Source of the DNA: Baffinella frigidus
Lineage: Eukaryota > Cryptophyceae > Cryptomonadales > Baffinellaceae
Length of the DNA stretch: 12,014 nt
Reading direction: 5' to 3'
NCBI GenBank assembly: GCA_026770585.1
Contig: MU646325.1
Span: forward strand, 282,637 to 294,650
Of this stretch, positions 7,801 through 12,014 are shown in pieces; within the stretch, counting starts at the first letter, position 1; each line of letters begins with the position of its first letter. The notes under the pieces are model-generated. The model was not told the DNA's origin. It did no database searches and saw nothing but the letters and a program-made list of their open reading frames with translations. The position numbers and the translations under genes are program-made.

Positions 7801-10800
7801 GTGAATTGATCAGTTCACTGACCATGCAAAGGGAGGGGCTCACAATAGAACCATGGTTCGGCTCACAACCTAACGGATGTGGGGTTCAACGGCGAGACTC
7901 AGAACCTGACAAAGGCGGGGCTCGCAACGTGCAGGAGGCACGGAACTGCCAGGATTTCGCGGAACTCTACGGCGGGAAACCTGACATCTACGTTCCGATG
8001 GTCTCTCTCTCTCCCCAAACACCAAACTCTAAACCCTAAACTTCAAACCCTCAACCCTCAACCCTAAATCTTGAACCCTAAACTCTAAACCCTTAACTCC
8101 AAACCTTTAACCCAAAACCCAAAACTCAAACCCCACACATCCTACACCCTACACCCTGCACCCTAAACCACGCTCCCGCCTCGATTTCAAACTTCTGGGC
8201 GATCCAGCTCGCTCTGTCAATTTTAGACGCAGACGCCGCAGCCACATTCCCAGCCCGTCGGCGACTCAGTCTGTTTCAGCACCCAGCAATCTCACTTGTC
8301 TCACTGTTGACGTCAAGAGTGAGATCGATGGGTGCGGTGGGCCCCGCCAGGTCACAAGTGGGAATTTGCCCAACGTTGATTCTGAGATTCTTTCCCAATA
8401 AACACGCCAAAGTCAGCAATTGGCCATTGCCATGCGCAATGTTTCATGTATACCAGTCAACACTTTTAAAAGGAGGGAGCCACAACCTTAATTTCTGATT
8501 TGTGGCCTGGCGTGGTCTGGTACGAATTTCCAGAATCAACGGTGGGCAAATTCTAATGTGTGCCCTTTCTTGGTAGGTGCACTATGCCGTCGGAAGATTC
8601 TCGTAATAGAATGGGTGGACGGCGAACGGATTGCCATGAGCACTACTGCTTCATTTGTACCAGTAAACACTTTTAAATGCAGGGAGCCTCAACCTCACTT
8701 TCTGTTTTTTTACGTAGGTGCACTGGAAGCTGTGCCGTCGGAAGATTCTGGTCATGGAATGGGTCGACGGTGTGCGGCTCACGTCCCCGTCTCTCGCGCC
8801 TGCGACCAAGACGAAGTTAGTCAACTCGCTCGTGCAGTGCTCCCTACAGCAGGTGCATCCCCACTAGGGTGTAGGGTGTAGGGTGCAGGGTGTAGGGTGC
8901 AGGGTGTAGGGTGTAGGGTGTTAGGGTGTAGGGTGTAGGGTGTAGGGTGTAGGGTGTGAGGTGTAGGGTGTAGAGTGTAGGGTGTGAGGTGTAGGGTGTA
9001 GGGTGTGAGGAGTAGGGTGTAGGGTGTAGGGTGTGAGGTGTAGGTGTAGAGTGTAGGGTGTAGGGCGTGAGGTGTAGGGTGTAGGGTGTAGGGTGTAGGG
9101 TTTAGGGTTTAGTTGTTAGGGTGTAGAGGCGCGCCCATGATCTGTCACATTGACCAACACCTGCCACCGAGATTTCATTTCGGAAGATCACTGATTCAGT
9201 TGCACGTGTATGCCATGTTAGGTATGGGGTGTATGCCAAGATGGCAACACCCACCCTAACATGCCACAAAAAAAGGCCTAGCGTAGCATAAAAAGTTCAA
9301 CTGCATCAGCTCTACATGTGGTTGTATGGGCTGTACATGTATTGTAGCAGCATCCCATCCACAAACGGCGGTCGACTAACCCGAGAGTTTGATGCTGCGA
9401 ACCCAAGCTCGGTCCATTGTCCTCCTTGTGAAAATTCTCCCTGCGAAGGCAGCCTCCGCAGGGAGAGTCTCGCATGTTGACAGCCACAAGATGTCCTCTC
9501 TGACCTGTCAAGACGTCCAAATTAGTCAACTCGCTCGCCCAGTGCGTTTCAAGCCTCCCCTCTGATTTCATCTCGGACCTGCTGAAGCTGGTTCCGGTTT
9601 GTTTTACCACGAACCACTTTTAGCGCGAAACGTTGCGTTTGAAATTTTCATTCATGTCCTGGCGTGGCAGAACGCGAGACGTCCGTACACGTAGAGGACG
9701 TCTCTCTGTAGAGGTTATATACATGCTCTACCTTCCTGAATGTGTCCTCTACATGCACTGACTTCCTGCGGTGGCGGGGTCGGGCAAACCCGTCGCCCAC
9801 ACTACACCCTAAATCCTCAACTCTAAACCCTAAACCCTAAACCCTAAACCCTAAACCCTAAACCCCAAACCTCACACGCCAAACCCTGAACCCCAAACGC
9901 CAAACCCTAAACCCCAAACCCTAAACCCTAAACCCCAAACCCTACACCATAAACCCAAAACCCCAAACCCCAAACCCCAAACCCTAAACCCCAAACCCCA
10001 AACCCCAAACCCCAAACCCCAAACCCCGGGATGGCAGATGTTGGACAAGGGGTTCTTCCACGCGGACCCTCACGGCGGCAACCTCCTCGCGACGCCCGAC
10101 GGCCGCCTCGTGTACCTCGACTTCGGTACATAATTCTAAACCCTAAACCCTAAAGCCTGCAGCCTCCCTCTCAGTCAAGCAATTCCCTGTCAAGCGACTC
10201 GCAGCCCGGCTGAGTTGACTTCGGTGTCAAACAATCCCGCTGTCTCTGTCTATTTCGGCTCTTTTCCGCGCCGAAATTGATGCATCAATTTCGGTGTGTA
10301 CCGCGGACCCAGCGGTACTTTGTTTTTGTACCGTGGACCCAGCGTGTCAACTTCAGGGATCGGGGTGAGGCATACTCAGACCCTGGTTGATCGGGGTGAG
10401 GCAGACTCAGACCCTGCGTGGAGCGTGGAGCGTGGCAGAGATGTTTGTTGCTACACCCTGACCCATTTCCTCAACTTTCAGGAATGATGTCGAAAGTGGA
10501 CACGTACCAGCGGTACGGGATTCTGGAGGCTGTGATCCACCTGGTGAACCGCGACTTCGAGGCTCTCTCCAAGCTCTACGTCCGCCTCGGATTCATCCCG
10601 CCTGATACAGGTATCCAATAACTTTCATTGTGAGACAGGTTATGGGTCCGCGTCTCACCTGATAGAGGTTATCAGGTTATGAGTCCTCTCCTGATAGAGG
10701 TTATCAGGTTATGGGTCCTCATTCTCCCCTGATAGAGGTTAGCAGGTTATGTATCCGCATCGGATAGACACCTAGTCAACCGCGACTTCGAGGCTCTTTC

Positions 10801-11918
10801 CAAGCTCTTCGTCCGCCTCGGATTCATCCCGCCTGATACAGGTTATGGACCCTCCGCAAAAGTTGACATATGTTGACTTTGAGAGTTCCAGGGGGACGGG
10901 TGGAAGGGCCTTGACCGGCAGTAACGTGAGGGGAAGCGTTCGGCACATGCTTTCAGGCCCGCTTTGGGACCAAGCCTGGTCATGCCGCTTCGGGATCAGG
11001 GCTAGCCAAGTAGTCCGTCTAGGATACAGGGCATGTGGGTGCGATTTTCTCGAGTCCCAGGCAGCTGTTTGCTTTACAGTAATGTTCACTTTCAGTTAAG
11101 TTGTTTTACAGTAATATTGACTTTCAGTGAAGTTGACCCAAGTTGACTTTCAGTGAAGTTAACCTCCTCACGTGGTCATCTCTTCTTCTGGCGCGTCGCG
11201 CAATGCCTCTCGCGTAACCCTGAACCCTGAACCCTAAACCCCCAACCCTAAACCTTAAAACCTAAACCCTAAACCCTAAACCCTAAACCCTAAACCCTAA
11301 ACCCACACCTGAAACCCTAAACCCCAAACCCTAAACCCTACACCTCAAACCCTAAACCCTATTCCCTCAAACCCAAACCCTAAACCCCAAATCCCAAAGC
11401 TTGAACCCTAAACCCTAAACCCTAAACTCTAAACCCTAAACCCTAAGCCCTAAGCCCTAAACCATAAACCCTAAACCCTACACCCCAAACAGACCTGCGG
11501 CCGATCCAAAGGGCGCTCGAGGACGCTCTCCCTGATGTACACCCCCCCCCCGAACCCCGAAACACGTATCAAGAATCCCAAAACCCGAAAACTCGAAAAC
11601 CGAAACCCGAAAACTCGAAACACGAAAACCGAAAACCGACACTCGCAACCCCAAACCCCAAACCCCAAACCCCAAACCCCAAACCCCAAACCCCAAACAA
11701 GAAACCCAAAACAAGAAACATAAAACACAAAACACGAAACACGAAACACGAAACAACCCAAAAATCGAAACTCAAAGGGCAGCTCGGGATGGCAGACCCT
11801 AACCAAACCTTGAACCCTGACACGCAAACACCCTGACCCGAAACCCCAACCAGGTTCTGGGGGCGTCGGTGGAGACGTTCAACATCGCGAACGTTATTGG
11901 GGAGCTTGGCGACATCAT
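2669..11918 (+). CDS. ABC1/UbiB/ADCK-family atypical kinase, plastid-targeted, 13 exons, 3' partial
   Basis: Exons: 2669-3412, 4249-4329, 4676-4738, 5081-5170, 5784-5843, 6805-6873, 7269-7451, 7935-8000, 8718-8852, 10038-10125, 10482-10610, 11493-11536, 11854-about 11918. All introns are GT..AG and the joined frame is open for about 605 residues. Family hallmarks occur in order: [10 protein letters not shown] (N-terminal ABC1 region), IKAGQ (KxGQ motif), [12 protein letters not shown], the Ala-rich loop [20 protein letters not shown] (lysine 374), EEIDYLQEARN (ExD motif), [14 protein letters not shown] and LDFG. In this family, bacterial UbiB, mitochondrial COQ8/ADCK and many chloroplast ABC1K proteins support prenylquinone and lipid metabolism. 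The bipartite leader suggests a plastid role such as plastoquinone, tocopherol or plastoglobule homeostasis, but the subfamily cannot be settled by eye. The C-terminal end is missing at the window edge. Ten of twelve introns are phase 0; the two flanking exon 11 are phase 1. Confidence 0.9.
3413..4248 (+). other. Intron 1 with copies of the exon 2 acceptor
   Basis: 836 bases, GTACAC..GGGCAG. Unlike most later introns it is not telomere-rich. From about 3937 it holds tandem, diverged copies of a unit running from CGGCCTGCG(A/G)TCAAC through TTCACTCGGGAGGGCTGGTGG to GGCAGATTTCGGTACCG, that is, up to and into the first bases of exon 2. Confidence 0.7.
4000..4113 (+). repeat. Partial copies of the exon 2 start and its acceptor
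   Basis: Two upstream copies of the exon 2 5' end lie in intron 1. The bases at 4092-4113 repeat the first 22 bases of exon 2, preceded by GGGCAG as at the true acceptor. At 4000-4008 a shorter copy (ATTTCGGTC) follows TTTTTGGCAG. Both keep a usable AG, so they are decoy acceptors; the 4092 copy diverges after 22 bases. Confidence 0.75.
4249..4329 (+). CDS. ABC1 kinase exon 2
   Basis: 81 bases, phase 0 at both ends, encoding [18 protein letters not shown] then SKEELMRPQ. It supplies the helix-rich linker expected between the Y-D..Y..R region and the KxGQ helix. Acceptor GGGGGCAG, donor CAG|GTACCG. It is the least conserved exon; I place it from its fit between the flanking exons and its clean frame and splice sites. 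Confidence 0.75.
4418..4595. repeat. CT and CA microsatellites in intron 2
   Basis: Short (CT)n and (CA)n runs flank a duplicated copy of exon 3. The phrase TCTCTGACACACAC occurs before both the copy and the true exon, which shows that the flanks were duplicated with it. Confidence 0.8.
4469..4519 (+). pseudogene. Truncated duplicate of exon 3 in intron 2
   Basis: 51 bases, 207 bases upstream of the true exon 3, encoding [17 protein letters not shown]. It has a good acceptor (CCCGCAG) in the right phase. The last four codons, including the KxGQ glutamine, and the donor are gone; CT-rich repeat follows with no GT for many bases. Five of the six codon differences from exon 3 are synonymous; the sixth is Glu to Lys. 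Confidence 0.85.
4676..4738 (+). CDS. ABC1 kinase exon 3: KxGQ helix
   Basis: 63 bases, phase 0 at both ends. It encodes [14 protein letters not shown] then AFIKAGQ. The KxGQ motif (Lys293 to Gln296) is diagnostic of the ABC1 family; it lies over the active site and restrains ordinary protein-kinase activity. Acceptor CACACAG; donor CAG|GTCCTC runs straight into a long CT microsatellite. Confidence 0.92.
4743..4820. repeat. (CT)n microsatellite at the start of intron 3
   Basis: About 75 bases of CT dinucleotide, interrupted by TCGCTCGC near 4801-4808. It begins four bases after the exon 3 donor, which is an unusual position: the polypyrimidine run sits at the 5' end of the intron. Confidence 0.95.
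5044..5061 (+). pseudogene. Fragment of exon 4 just upstream of exon 4
   Basis: Eighteen bases encoding EYLTEL, identical in peptide to the middle of exon 4 but differing at three third-codon positions. It sits 20 bases before the true exon, next to an AG (TTGCAG at 5036-5041) that is not in the right phase. Confidence 0.55.
5081..5170 (+). CDS. ABC1 kinase exon 4
   Basis: 90 bases, phase 0 at both ends, encoding [20 protein letters not shown] then [10 protein letters not shown]. This is the near-universal ABC1 stretch that follows KxGQ (LS.RPDLLP.EY...L..LQD..PP). Acceptor CTCGCAG, donor GAG|GTACAA. Confidence 0.95.
5334..5414 (+). CDS. Possible alternative copy of exon 4 (exon 4b)
   Basis: A second copy of exon 4 lies 164 bases downstream inside intron 4. 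If spliced after the TTTAG of an adjacent telomere-like unit (5329-5333), it gives 81 bases, phase 0 at both ends: [20 protein letters not shown] then VEPFGNE, followed by a GTGCCA donor. It lacks the ALS residues at the start and carries P-S, Y-F, E-D and R-H changes. Six of ten changed codons are synonymous. It is frame-compatible as a mutually exclusive or extra exon; without transcripts it could equally be a fresh pseudoexon. Confidence 0.5.
5415..5783. repeat. Telomere-like block of intron 4 (CCCTAAA orientation)
   Basis: Long run of CCCTAAA and variants, near perfect at 5582-5645 and ending ...CCCTAAACAG, which is the acceptor of exon 5. A short G-oriented piece lies at 5311-5335, so the intron contains both orientations. 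Confidence 0.9.
5784..5843 (+). CDS. ABC1 kinase exon 5
   Basis: 60 bases, phase 0 at both ends, encoding [11 protein letters not shown] then MPISEVFDK. It matches the family helix that precedes the Ala-rich loop (..I.EELG.....VF). The acceptor AAACAG is the end of a telomere-like run. The donor AAG|GTTTCGGGTTTAGGG merges directly with one of the opposite orientation. Confidence 0.92.
5844..6540. repeat. Telomere-like block of intron 5 (TTTAGGG orientation) with embedded exon 5 tails
   Basis: About 700 bases of irregular TTTAGGG / TTAGGGG / TTCGGG repeats, G-rich on the sense strand, interrupted by copies of the 33-base tail of exon 5. Confidence 0.9.
6021..6577 (+). repeat. Array of six 33-base copies of the exon 5 tail
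   Basis: Copies at 6021-6053, 6207-6239, 6309-6341, 6362-6394, 6436-6468 and 6545-6577 repeat the last eleven codons of exon 5 (5811-5843). Every copy is exactly 33 bases, free of stops in the original frame, and followed at once by GT. The first five are also preceded immediately by AG; the sixth by AT. Encoded peptides are [55 protein letters not shown] and [11 protein letters not shown]. Divergence broadly grows with distance from the exon. Confidence 0.9.
6720..6804. repeat. Telomere-like block at the 3' end of intron 5 (CCTAAAA orientation)
   Basis: Runs of CCTAAAA in the orientation opposite to the first part of the same intron. It leads to the acceptor AAACTCAG of exon 6. The intron can therefore fold its two ends together. 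Confidence 0.85.
6805..6873 (+). CDS. ABC1 kinase exon 6: Ala-rich nucleotide-binding loop
   Basis: 69 bases, phase 0 at both ends, encoding [17 protein letters not shown] then [15 protein letters not shown] (residues 353-361) is the Ala-rich loop that replaces the Gly-rich loop of ordinary protein kinases and sets ADP/ATP preference in this family. Acceptor CTCAG, donor GAG|GTTGCC. Confidence 0.95.
6908..6968. repeat. GT microsatellite and G run in intron 6
   Basis: An imperfect (GT)n tract ends in a run of ten or more G and is followed by GAGA-rich sequence. It is intronic and not coding. Confidence 0.85.
7110..7262. repeat. Telomere-like block of intron 6 (CCCTAAA/CCCCAAA)
   Basis: About 150 bases of C-oriented heptamers, near perfect CCCTAAA in the middle, ending just before the exon 7 acceptor AATCGCAG. 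Confidence 0.9.
7269..7451 (+). CDS. ABC1 kinase exon 7: catalytic lysine and ExD motif
   Basis: 183 bases, phase 0 at both ends, 61 residues. It opens with [10 protein letters not shown], whose Lys374 corresponds to the nucleotide-binding VAVK lysine, and closes with [10 protein letters not shown], containing the conserved ExD motif (Glu425, Asp427) that helps form the metal site in the family. Between them are helices typical of the ABC1 N-lobe. Acceptor TCGCAG, donor CAG|GTCTGT. Confidence 0.96.
7452..7934 (+). other. Intron 7
   Basis: 483 bases with only a short telomere-like run near 7463-7490. It contains several GTTGACT/TCGACT words around 7503-7565 and weakly repeated GGCTCACAAC-type phrases between 7837 and 7930. 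I see no gene in it. Confidence 0.6.
7935..8000 (+). CDS. ABC1 kinase exon 8
   Basis: 66 bases, phase 0 at both ends, encoding [20 protein letters not shown] then PM. It completes the EA.N stretch begun in exon 7 and gives the ..P.IYVP strand that precedes the hinge. Acceptor GTGCAG, donor ATG|GTCTCT. Confidence 0.93.
8010..8170. repeat. Telomere-like block of intron 8 (CCCTAAA orientation, degenerate)
   Basis: Roughly 160 bases of diverged CCCTAAA units beginning just after the exon 8 donor and ending in CCCTACACCCTGCACC variants. Confidence 0.85.
8451..8717. repeat. Tandem duplication in intron 8 carrying a broken exon 9 copy
   Basis: The flank TACCAGTCAACACTTTTAAA followed by GGGAGCC-CAACCT occurs at 8451 and again, diverged, at 8658. 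The left copy has about 66 extra bases before its acceptor. The second copy leads to true exon 9, the first to the broken copy at 8577. Confidence 0.85.
8577..8636 (+). pseudogene. Frameshifted duplicate of exon 9 start
   Basis: It begins after a TGGTAG acceptor, like exon 9, but a net seven-base loss after GTGCAC destroys the frame, so phase 0 reading reaches TAA within ten codons. Beyond the deletion the old frame still reads [16 protein letters not shown]. In the ten codons [10 protein letters not shown], four of five changed codons are synonymous. Similarity is lost before the second half of the exon. Confidence 0.85.
8718..8852 (+). CDS. ABC1 kinase exon 9: hinge region
   Basis: 135 bases, phase 0 at both ends, 45 residues. 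It contains [17 protein letters not shown], the family's TMEWIDG-type hinge, and a helix ending [10 protein letters not shown] that leads into the catalytic loop of exon 10. Acceptor TACGTAG, donor CAG|GTGCAT. Confidence 0.95.
8865..9127. repeat. Telomere-like block of intron 9 (GTGTAGG variant)
   Basis: About 260 bases, mostly GTGTAGG with GTGTGAG and GTGCAGG variants, turning to TTTAGGG at its right end. It starts a dozen bases after the exon 9 donor and is G-rich on the sense strand. Confidence 0.92.
9211..9266. repeat. Long imperfect hairpin
   Basis: TGCCATGTTAGG on the left pairs with CCTAACATGCCA on the right with one mismatch. The stem continues through GGGTGT/ACACCC and GCC/GGC to a small loop near 9234-9241. 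About 56 bases in all, with a size and shape like a small-RNA precursor or a tiny foldback element. Confidence 0.6.
9436..9466. repeat. Perfect 10-base inverted repeat
   Basis: TCTCCCTGCG and CGCAGGGAGA are separated by 11 bases. It is a stable short hairpin in intron 9 with no assigned function. Confidence 0.65.
9798..10027. repeat. Telomere-like block at the 3' end of intron 9 (CCCTAAA then CCCCAAA)
   Basis: About 230 bases in C orientation, opposite to the block at the 5' end of the same intron. The left part is CCCTAAA, the right part homogenised CCCCAAA (9958-10026). It ends ten bases before the exon 10 acceptor GGGATGGCAG. Confidence 0.92.
10038..10125 (+). CDS. ABC1 kinase exon 10: catalytic loop and first part of DFG
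   Basis: 88 bases, phase 0 at the start and phase 1 at the end. It encodes [17 protein letters not shown] then [12 protein letters not shown] and the first base of Gly. HADPHGGN (505-512) is the catalytic loop; the family consensus is HADPHPGN, so the usual second proline is Gly510. Asp507 and Asn512, the catalytic and metal-binding residues, are kept. The DFG glycine codon is split by intron 10 (TTCG|GTACAT). Confidence 0.96.
10134..10481 (+). other. Intron 10 with short direct repeats
   Basis: It starts with a brief CCCTAAA run (10134-10156). GTACCG(C/T)GGACCCAGCG occurs twice (from 10299 and 10328). A 28-base segment starting GATCGGGGTGAGGCA is repeated in tandem with a 31-base period at 10358 and 10389. 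The acceptor is AACTTTCAG. Confidence 0.75.
10482..10610 (+). CDS. ABC1 kinase exon 11
   Basis: 129 bases, phase 1 at both ends. It completes the DFG glycine and continues [42 protein letters not shown], the helices after DFG that match the family pattern (DFGMM..L....R.......L..RD......L...LGF.P). Acceptor TTTCAG, donor ACAG|GTATCC. Confidence 0.95.
10658..10768. repeat. Minisatellite derived from the exon 11 / donor junction
   Basis: Three units starting CCTGATAGAGGTTA(T/G)CAGG at 10658, 10690 and 10738, followed by TTATG(G/A)GTCC-type sequence. They resemble the last bases of exon 11 with its donor (CCTGATACAG|GT) and link exon 11 to its partial copy. Confidence 0.75.
10769..10841 (+). 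pseudogene. Partial duplicate of exon 11 in intron 11
   Basis: 73 bases repeating the 3' part of exon 11 ([18 protein letters not shown] then FIPPDT), with the donor ACAG|GTTATG intact. Of four changed codons three are synonymous; the other is Tyr to Phe. A CCTAG at 10771-10775 could act as acceptor in phase 1 (TC AAC CGC), matching the phase of exon 11, so the copy could be added in frame between exons 11 and 12. The acceptor lacks a pyrimidine tract, so decay is more likely. Confidence 0.8.
11090..11165. repeat. TTGACTTTCAGTGAAGTT short tandem repeat
   Basis: Three related units of (T/A)TT(C/G)ACTTTCAGT(G/T)AAGTT lie in succession near 11090, 11118 and 11141. The two later ones are near-identical. 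Each contains a TTTCAG that looks like an acceptor. Confidence 0.7.
11216..11490. repeat. Telomere-like block of intron 11 (CCCTAAA orientation)
   Basis: About 275 bases of CCCTAAA with CCCCAAA and CCCTGAA variants. It ends CACCCCAAACAG, which is the exon 12 acceptor. Confidence 0.92.
11493..11536 (+). CDS. ABC1 kinase exon 12
   Basis: 44 bases, phase 1 at the start and phase 0 at the end. It completes Asp and encodes [14 protein letters not shown]. It is small but fits exactly between exons 11 and 13 in frame, in the family's variable helical C-lobe. Acceptor AAACAG (telomere-like), donor GAT|GTACAC. Confidence 0.85.
11550..11853. repeat. Variant telomere-like block of intron 12
   Basis: Distinct sub-blocks follow one another: CCCGAAAACTCGAAAA-type units (about 11562-11640), CCCCAAA (11648-11697) and AAACACG (about 11724-11756). 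It ends with the exon 13 acceptor CCCCAACCAG. Confidence 0.85.
11854..11918 (+). CDS. ABC1 kinase exon 13 (donor uncertain)
   Basis: Starts phase 0 after CAACCAG and encodes [22 protein letters not shown], matching the family stretch before the conserved MY(R/K)-P segment. The only nearby donor is AT|GTACTC, giving an end at 11918 in phase 2 so that the next exon would supply the rest of the Met codon; this end is a guess. The remaining C-terminal part lies beyond the window. Confidence 0.7.
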
Positions 11919-11940
11919 GTACTCACACCTTTTCCCTTCA

Positions 11941-12014
11941 AACCTAACCCCTAAACCCCTTTCCTGCAACGCCAAACCCCAAACCCCAAACCCCAAACCC
12001 CAAACCCCAAACCC
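11941..12014. repeat. Telomere-like block at the right edge (CCCCAAA)
   Basis: Begins with CCCTAAACCCC-type units and becomes a homogeneous CCCCAAA array running off the window; presumably intron 13 of the kinase gene. Confidence 0.9.

Larger units (their letters stand above)
9128..9797 (+). other. Unique middle of intron 9
   Basis: About 670 bases of non-repetitive sequence within the longest intron (1185 bases). It holds two inverted repeats (9211-9266 and 9436-9466) and a fragment resembling the end of exon 9 (9519-9545, reading KLVNSLAQC). I see no credible protein gene. Confidence 0.5.

Noticed and set aside
8865-9127. True chromosome end
   Set aside because: The arrays are short, degenerate, in both orientations and lie between exons of one continuous gene, so they are interstitial.
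9519-9610. Second real copy of exon 9 continuing as coding sequence
   Set aside because: Only about nine codons (KLVNSLAQC) resemble exon 9; beyond that there is no family similarity and no suitable splice sites.
11785-11795. Copy of the exon 10 acceptor CGGGATGGCAG in intron 12
   Set aside because: The 11-base match to 10027-10037 stops at the AG and is too short to separate from chance, though it fits the pattern of copied acceptors.
11471-11827. Phe/Gly/Val-rich minus-strand open frames
   Set aside because: Translations of telomere-like heptamers, which stay open in several frames because a seven-base unit shifts frame each time; no protein evidence.
1-12014. CRISPR-like spaced repeats, especially around 6021-6577
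   Set aside because: The repeated units are diverged coding fragments with irregular spacing in a spliced eukaryotic gene; not a CRISPR array.

Overview
The window reads as nuclear DNA of a eukaryotic alga with a complex (secondary, red-type) plastid. Three things point there: a 13-exon spliced gene with GT..AG introns; a first exon encoding a signal peptide directly followed by Phe (ANA|F), the usual entry signal of red-derived complex plastids; and a neighbouring secretory-type protein carrying an LRGGG motif just after its signal peptide. A cryptophyte-like host is my best guess, but this is inference. Arabidopsis-type telomere-like heptamers (TTTAGGG / CCCTAAA and variants) are scattered throughout.

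Layout. 1-1820: no convincing gene; it holds telomere-like blocks (1-140, 1105-1206), diverged short repeats around CGGCCTGCG, and an AT-richer stretch with one unidentified open frame. 1821-2486 (minus): a 221-residue predicted secretory or organelle protein with a Lys/Glu-rich middle. 2487-2668: a compact divergent intergenic region holding a strong inverted repeat. 2669 to the right edge (plus): an ABC1/UbiB/ADCK-family atypical kinase that I reassembled from 13 exons (about 605 residues; the 3' end lies beyond the window). The exons join in frame and give, in order, the KxGQ motif, Ala-rich loop, VAIK lysine, ExD motif, HADPHGGN catalytic loop and DFG.

The striking part is the architecture of the kinase gene. 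Its introns (317-1185 bases) are largely telomere-like repeat and are also full of partial copies of the neighbouring exons, usually keeping the adjoining splice signal. Copies of parts of exons 2, 3, 4, 5, 9 and 11 are present. The exon 5 tail occurs six more times in intron 5, each copy exactly 33 bases, each followed by GT and five of six preceded by AG. Across five alignable exon copies, 21 of 28 changed codons are synonymous, which is unexpected for dead intronic debris. Some copies are frame-compatible and could be alternative exons. The gene thus looks like a record of ongoing intron growth by repeated duplication of exon/splice-site segments together with telomere-like repeats.
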